The position numbers were made by a program, and so were the translations under genes. A stretch of 64,000 nucleotides of DNA from Anaeramoeba ignava (lineage: Eukaryota; Metamonada; Anaeramoebidae), in the NCBI GenBank assembly GCA_028826165.1, contig JAPDFW010000053.1, forward strand, positions 334,501-398,500. The letters run 5' to 3'. Position 1 is the stretch's first letter. Each line of letters begins with the position of its first letter. Below are positions 62,301-64,000 of the stretch, piece after piece. The notes beneath the pieces are model-generated. The model ran no database searches, was not told where the DNA came from, and saw only the letters and a list, made by a program, of their open reading frames with translations.

Positions 62301-64000
62301 ATATTGGAGCAAATAACAAAATATTATTTCTCAGAAATTGAAGATTTTTCCAATAAGCAGCAAAAAGATGAATCGTTAGCATCAGCTTCATATAATATTC
62401 TTCATAATGTTAGTTTGGGAGTAAAACCAAAAGTTTTTTGGAAAGCAGTGAACATTTTGGGCAAGATTTGTGAAGAGTATCATCTGATCAGATTAAATAT
62501 TTTGATAAATGAATACAGATCACATAATTATGAAGAAACTCAAGAAACTGAATTTCAAGAAATCACGCAAGAATATTTAGGTATAGTTAATGATACAAAA
62601 GGGAAATTCAAGAAAAATCAAAGCTTAGAATGTAAATGAAAATTTGAAACAACAAAAAAATTGAGTTTTTTTTGGAATTAAAAAAATGTTTAAATTAATT
62701 TTAATGTTGAAAAAAATATTCTAGATTTATTGGTTTATGCATCATCTCTTGTGGATTTACACATGCATCTCGTTGGAATATCGCCTTTAACATCTGAGAA
62801 TCGCATTTCGTCAGAAACACAGAGCACATCACATGAAAAACCCATTTCTTCAATGAAATTTACCTTATATACCAATAATATTCAGAGAAAATTGCAACAC
62901 AAATTAATTGCGGATTCAAATTATCGAATTAATAAAATGTATTATGTTTTTTCCAGAATAACAAGTTTTTCAGCAAAGATAACAGGGGAAGAAAAAAGAA
63001 GAAGTTATGAAATGAAAGCAAAAGTTTCATATGCACTTGGAATGCATTATTTTACAAATGAAAATTTTGCGAAATCGCTGCAATTTTTATGCGAAGCAAT
63101 TTATTTATTGGATGAAATTAGTTATATGGAAAATGATCCTAAATCAACGAATAAACTTTTTTTGTTTAGTAATTTGGGGAGGATGGCGATGATCAATTAT
63201 GGATATTCGCTATTGGCAAATAACAGATATGAAGAAGGAATAATAGTTTTTGAGGGTGTGATCAAAATATGGGAAATGAAAGGCAAAATGAAGGATTCAT
63301 TACTGCTTCGAAAATTAGCAATTTTATGCAAGGAAAATCACGACTGGAAACGATCGTTGAAATATTATGTTGTGATTCTTGAAGAAGCAAAGAAGAAGCA
63401 CAAAACCAATGAGATCATATTTGTATCCGAAATTATAAGCTCGATATTAATTGAAAGAGGGTATTATCGCGCCGCAGAAAAATACTTGCTTCTGGCAGCA
63501 TCGTATTTAAAACCCGTTCGTTCCATTTCAAGCAAAACAAACCAGCAAAAGTTGGATTCAAAATATATTGCAATCCAGTTGAAAATAGCCAAGCTAAACA
63601 CAACAGGATTAAATGTGGAAAGAGCAATCGCACTTCTTGAGGATATTTCACATACTTTGCTAACTCGCAGCCAAAAAGCTCATATAATGCTTCTTCTGGC
63701 ACGATCTTACTTGAAAAAACGATGGACAAAGGAAGGAATACAAGTTCTACGAATGCATGAAAGAGAAAAAATGATTTCAATAACATCGGAATCATTGTTC
63801 TCATCGCCAAATTCAGCAAAACTTGAAGAAAGAAAGCTTGAATTCCAAGCAGAATATTCACTTAAAACCCCTAATCATCCATATAAATTCTACCAACTCA
63901 AAAAAGAGATGCATTTTGTCGAGCTCACCTCCCAATTCTGTTTATACTCTTCACGTTTTGGAGATGCTCTTTATTGGGTTTCTGTTGGACTTTCCTATAT
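59302..64000 (+). CDS. Helical-repeat (TPR-like) protein, open at right edge
   Basis: Exons: 59302-59317 (MENIN), 59443-59535, 59633-59724, 60545-61630, 61719-61874, 61959-62631 and 62725 onward. All junctions keep frame, and the last exon is open to base 64000. The N-terminal 400 residues are helical and charged, with a (Lys-Asp-Leu-Asn-Glu)n low-complexity stretch at 61180-61430. From about residue 750 the sequence becomes a regular run of amphipathic helix pairs typical of TPR domains (VSYALGMHYFTNENFAKSLQ, INYGYSLLANNRYEEGIIVF, AILCKENHDWKRSLKYYVV, RGYYRAAEKYLLLAASY). I do not recognise the family; a large scaffold or kinase-associated TPR protein is possible. The 3' half is markedly less AT-rich than the 5' half. 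The third intron (820 bases) is an 11-base satellite. Like the left-edge gene it starts with a tiny first exon behind a TCATTTTTTT tract. Confidence 0.75.
59770..60540 (+). repeat. 11-base satellite (ATTTTAAATCA)n inside an intron
   Basis: Intron 59725-60544 consists almost wholly of an 11-base unit, ATTTTAAATCA, with ATTTTAATTTA and ATTTTATATTA variants. Confidence 0.9.

Noticed and set aside
63433-63861. Minus-strand frame of 142 codons with hydrophobic segments
   Set aside because: It is antisense to the TPR-like exon, which continues the multi-exon frame from 59302.
1-64000. CRISPR arrays, insertion sequences, transposases, tRNA and rRNA genes
   Set aside because: None seen: repeats lack spacer structure, no transposase or reverse transcriptase motif was found, and no tRNA box A/B pair or rRNA core was recognised.

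Overview
The window is nuclear DNA from a very AT-rich eukaryote. Short GT-AG introns interrupt many genes, the standard stop codons are used, and the families present (Rho GEF, Rab GAP of the TBC type, BTB/RCC1, ankyrin-BTB, cAMP-receptor-like 7TM, ATG16-like, EPG5-like, plant-type FHA-AAA ATPase) are those of an amoeboid, phagotrophic protist. The expanded RCC1-BTB family and the TCATTTTTTT tract just upstream of most starts fit a metamonad amoeba such as Anaeramoeba best. That placement is inference. I see no sign of bacterial, viral or organelle DNA.

Layout. 1-1470: 3'-truncated minus-strand gene of unknown function. 1605-2310: hexamer satellite. 2325-6705: head-to-head pair, an ATG16-like coiled-coil/WD40 gene (minus) and a DH-PH Rho GEF (plus). 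6753-22961: six minus-strand genes, namely one decayed and three intact RCC1-BTB paralogues, a roughly 1980-residue FG-GAP/fibronectin-III surface protein with seven near-identical 552-555 bp repeats, and a secreted beta-propeller. 23032-30129: one intronless 2365-codon gene that resembles EPG5. 30296-33766: a BTB/coiled-coil/ZZ gene converging on a cAMP-receptor-like 7TM gene. 33850-35095: about 140 bp tandem repeat. 35166-38155: TBC Rab GAP with repeat-filled introns. 38482-38985: small multi-span membrane protein. 39169-45160: two divergent ankyrin genes. 45333-46136: twin small cysteine-rich, probably GPI-anchored proteins. 46215-50035: heptamer satellite. About 50132: candidate structured RNA. 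50378-53599: protein with eight 99-102 residue repeats. 53731-58785: FHA-AAA ATPase. 59302-64000: gene of unknown function with helical repeats, open at the right edge.

The main discovery is in the ankyrin pair. Nearly every ankyrin repeat is one exon, and at ten repeat junctions the intron contains an isolated codon flanked by AG and GTAA. Including these 3-nt microexons restores the 33-residue ankyrin spacing at each junction, and they are missing where the neighbouring exon already carries the residue. Translation with them gives clean 237- and 769-residue proteins.

Functionally the window is rich in membrane-traffic and signalling genes: two autophagy-type proteins (ATG16-like and EPG5-like), a Rho GEF, a Rab GAP, BTB adaptors, a 7TM receptor and several surface proteins. 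They look like neighbours rather than one pathway. Several genes carry one-base frame breaks in homopolymers or short repeats, so assembly error must be separated from true decay. Exon coordinates and splice choices are my own reading of GT-AG sites, checked by reading-frame arithmetic.
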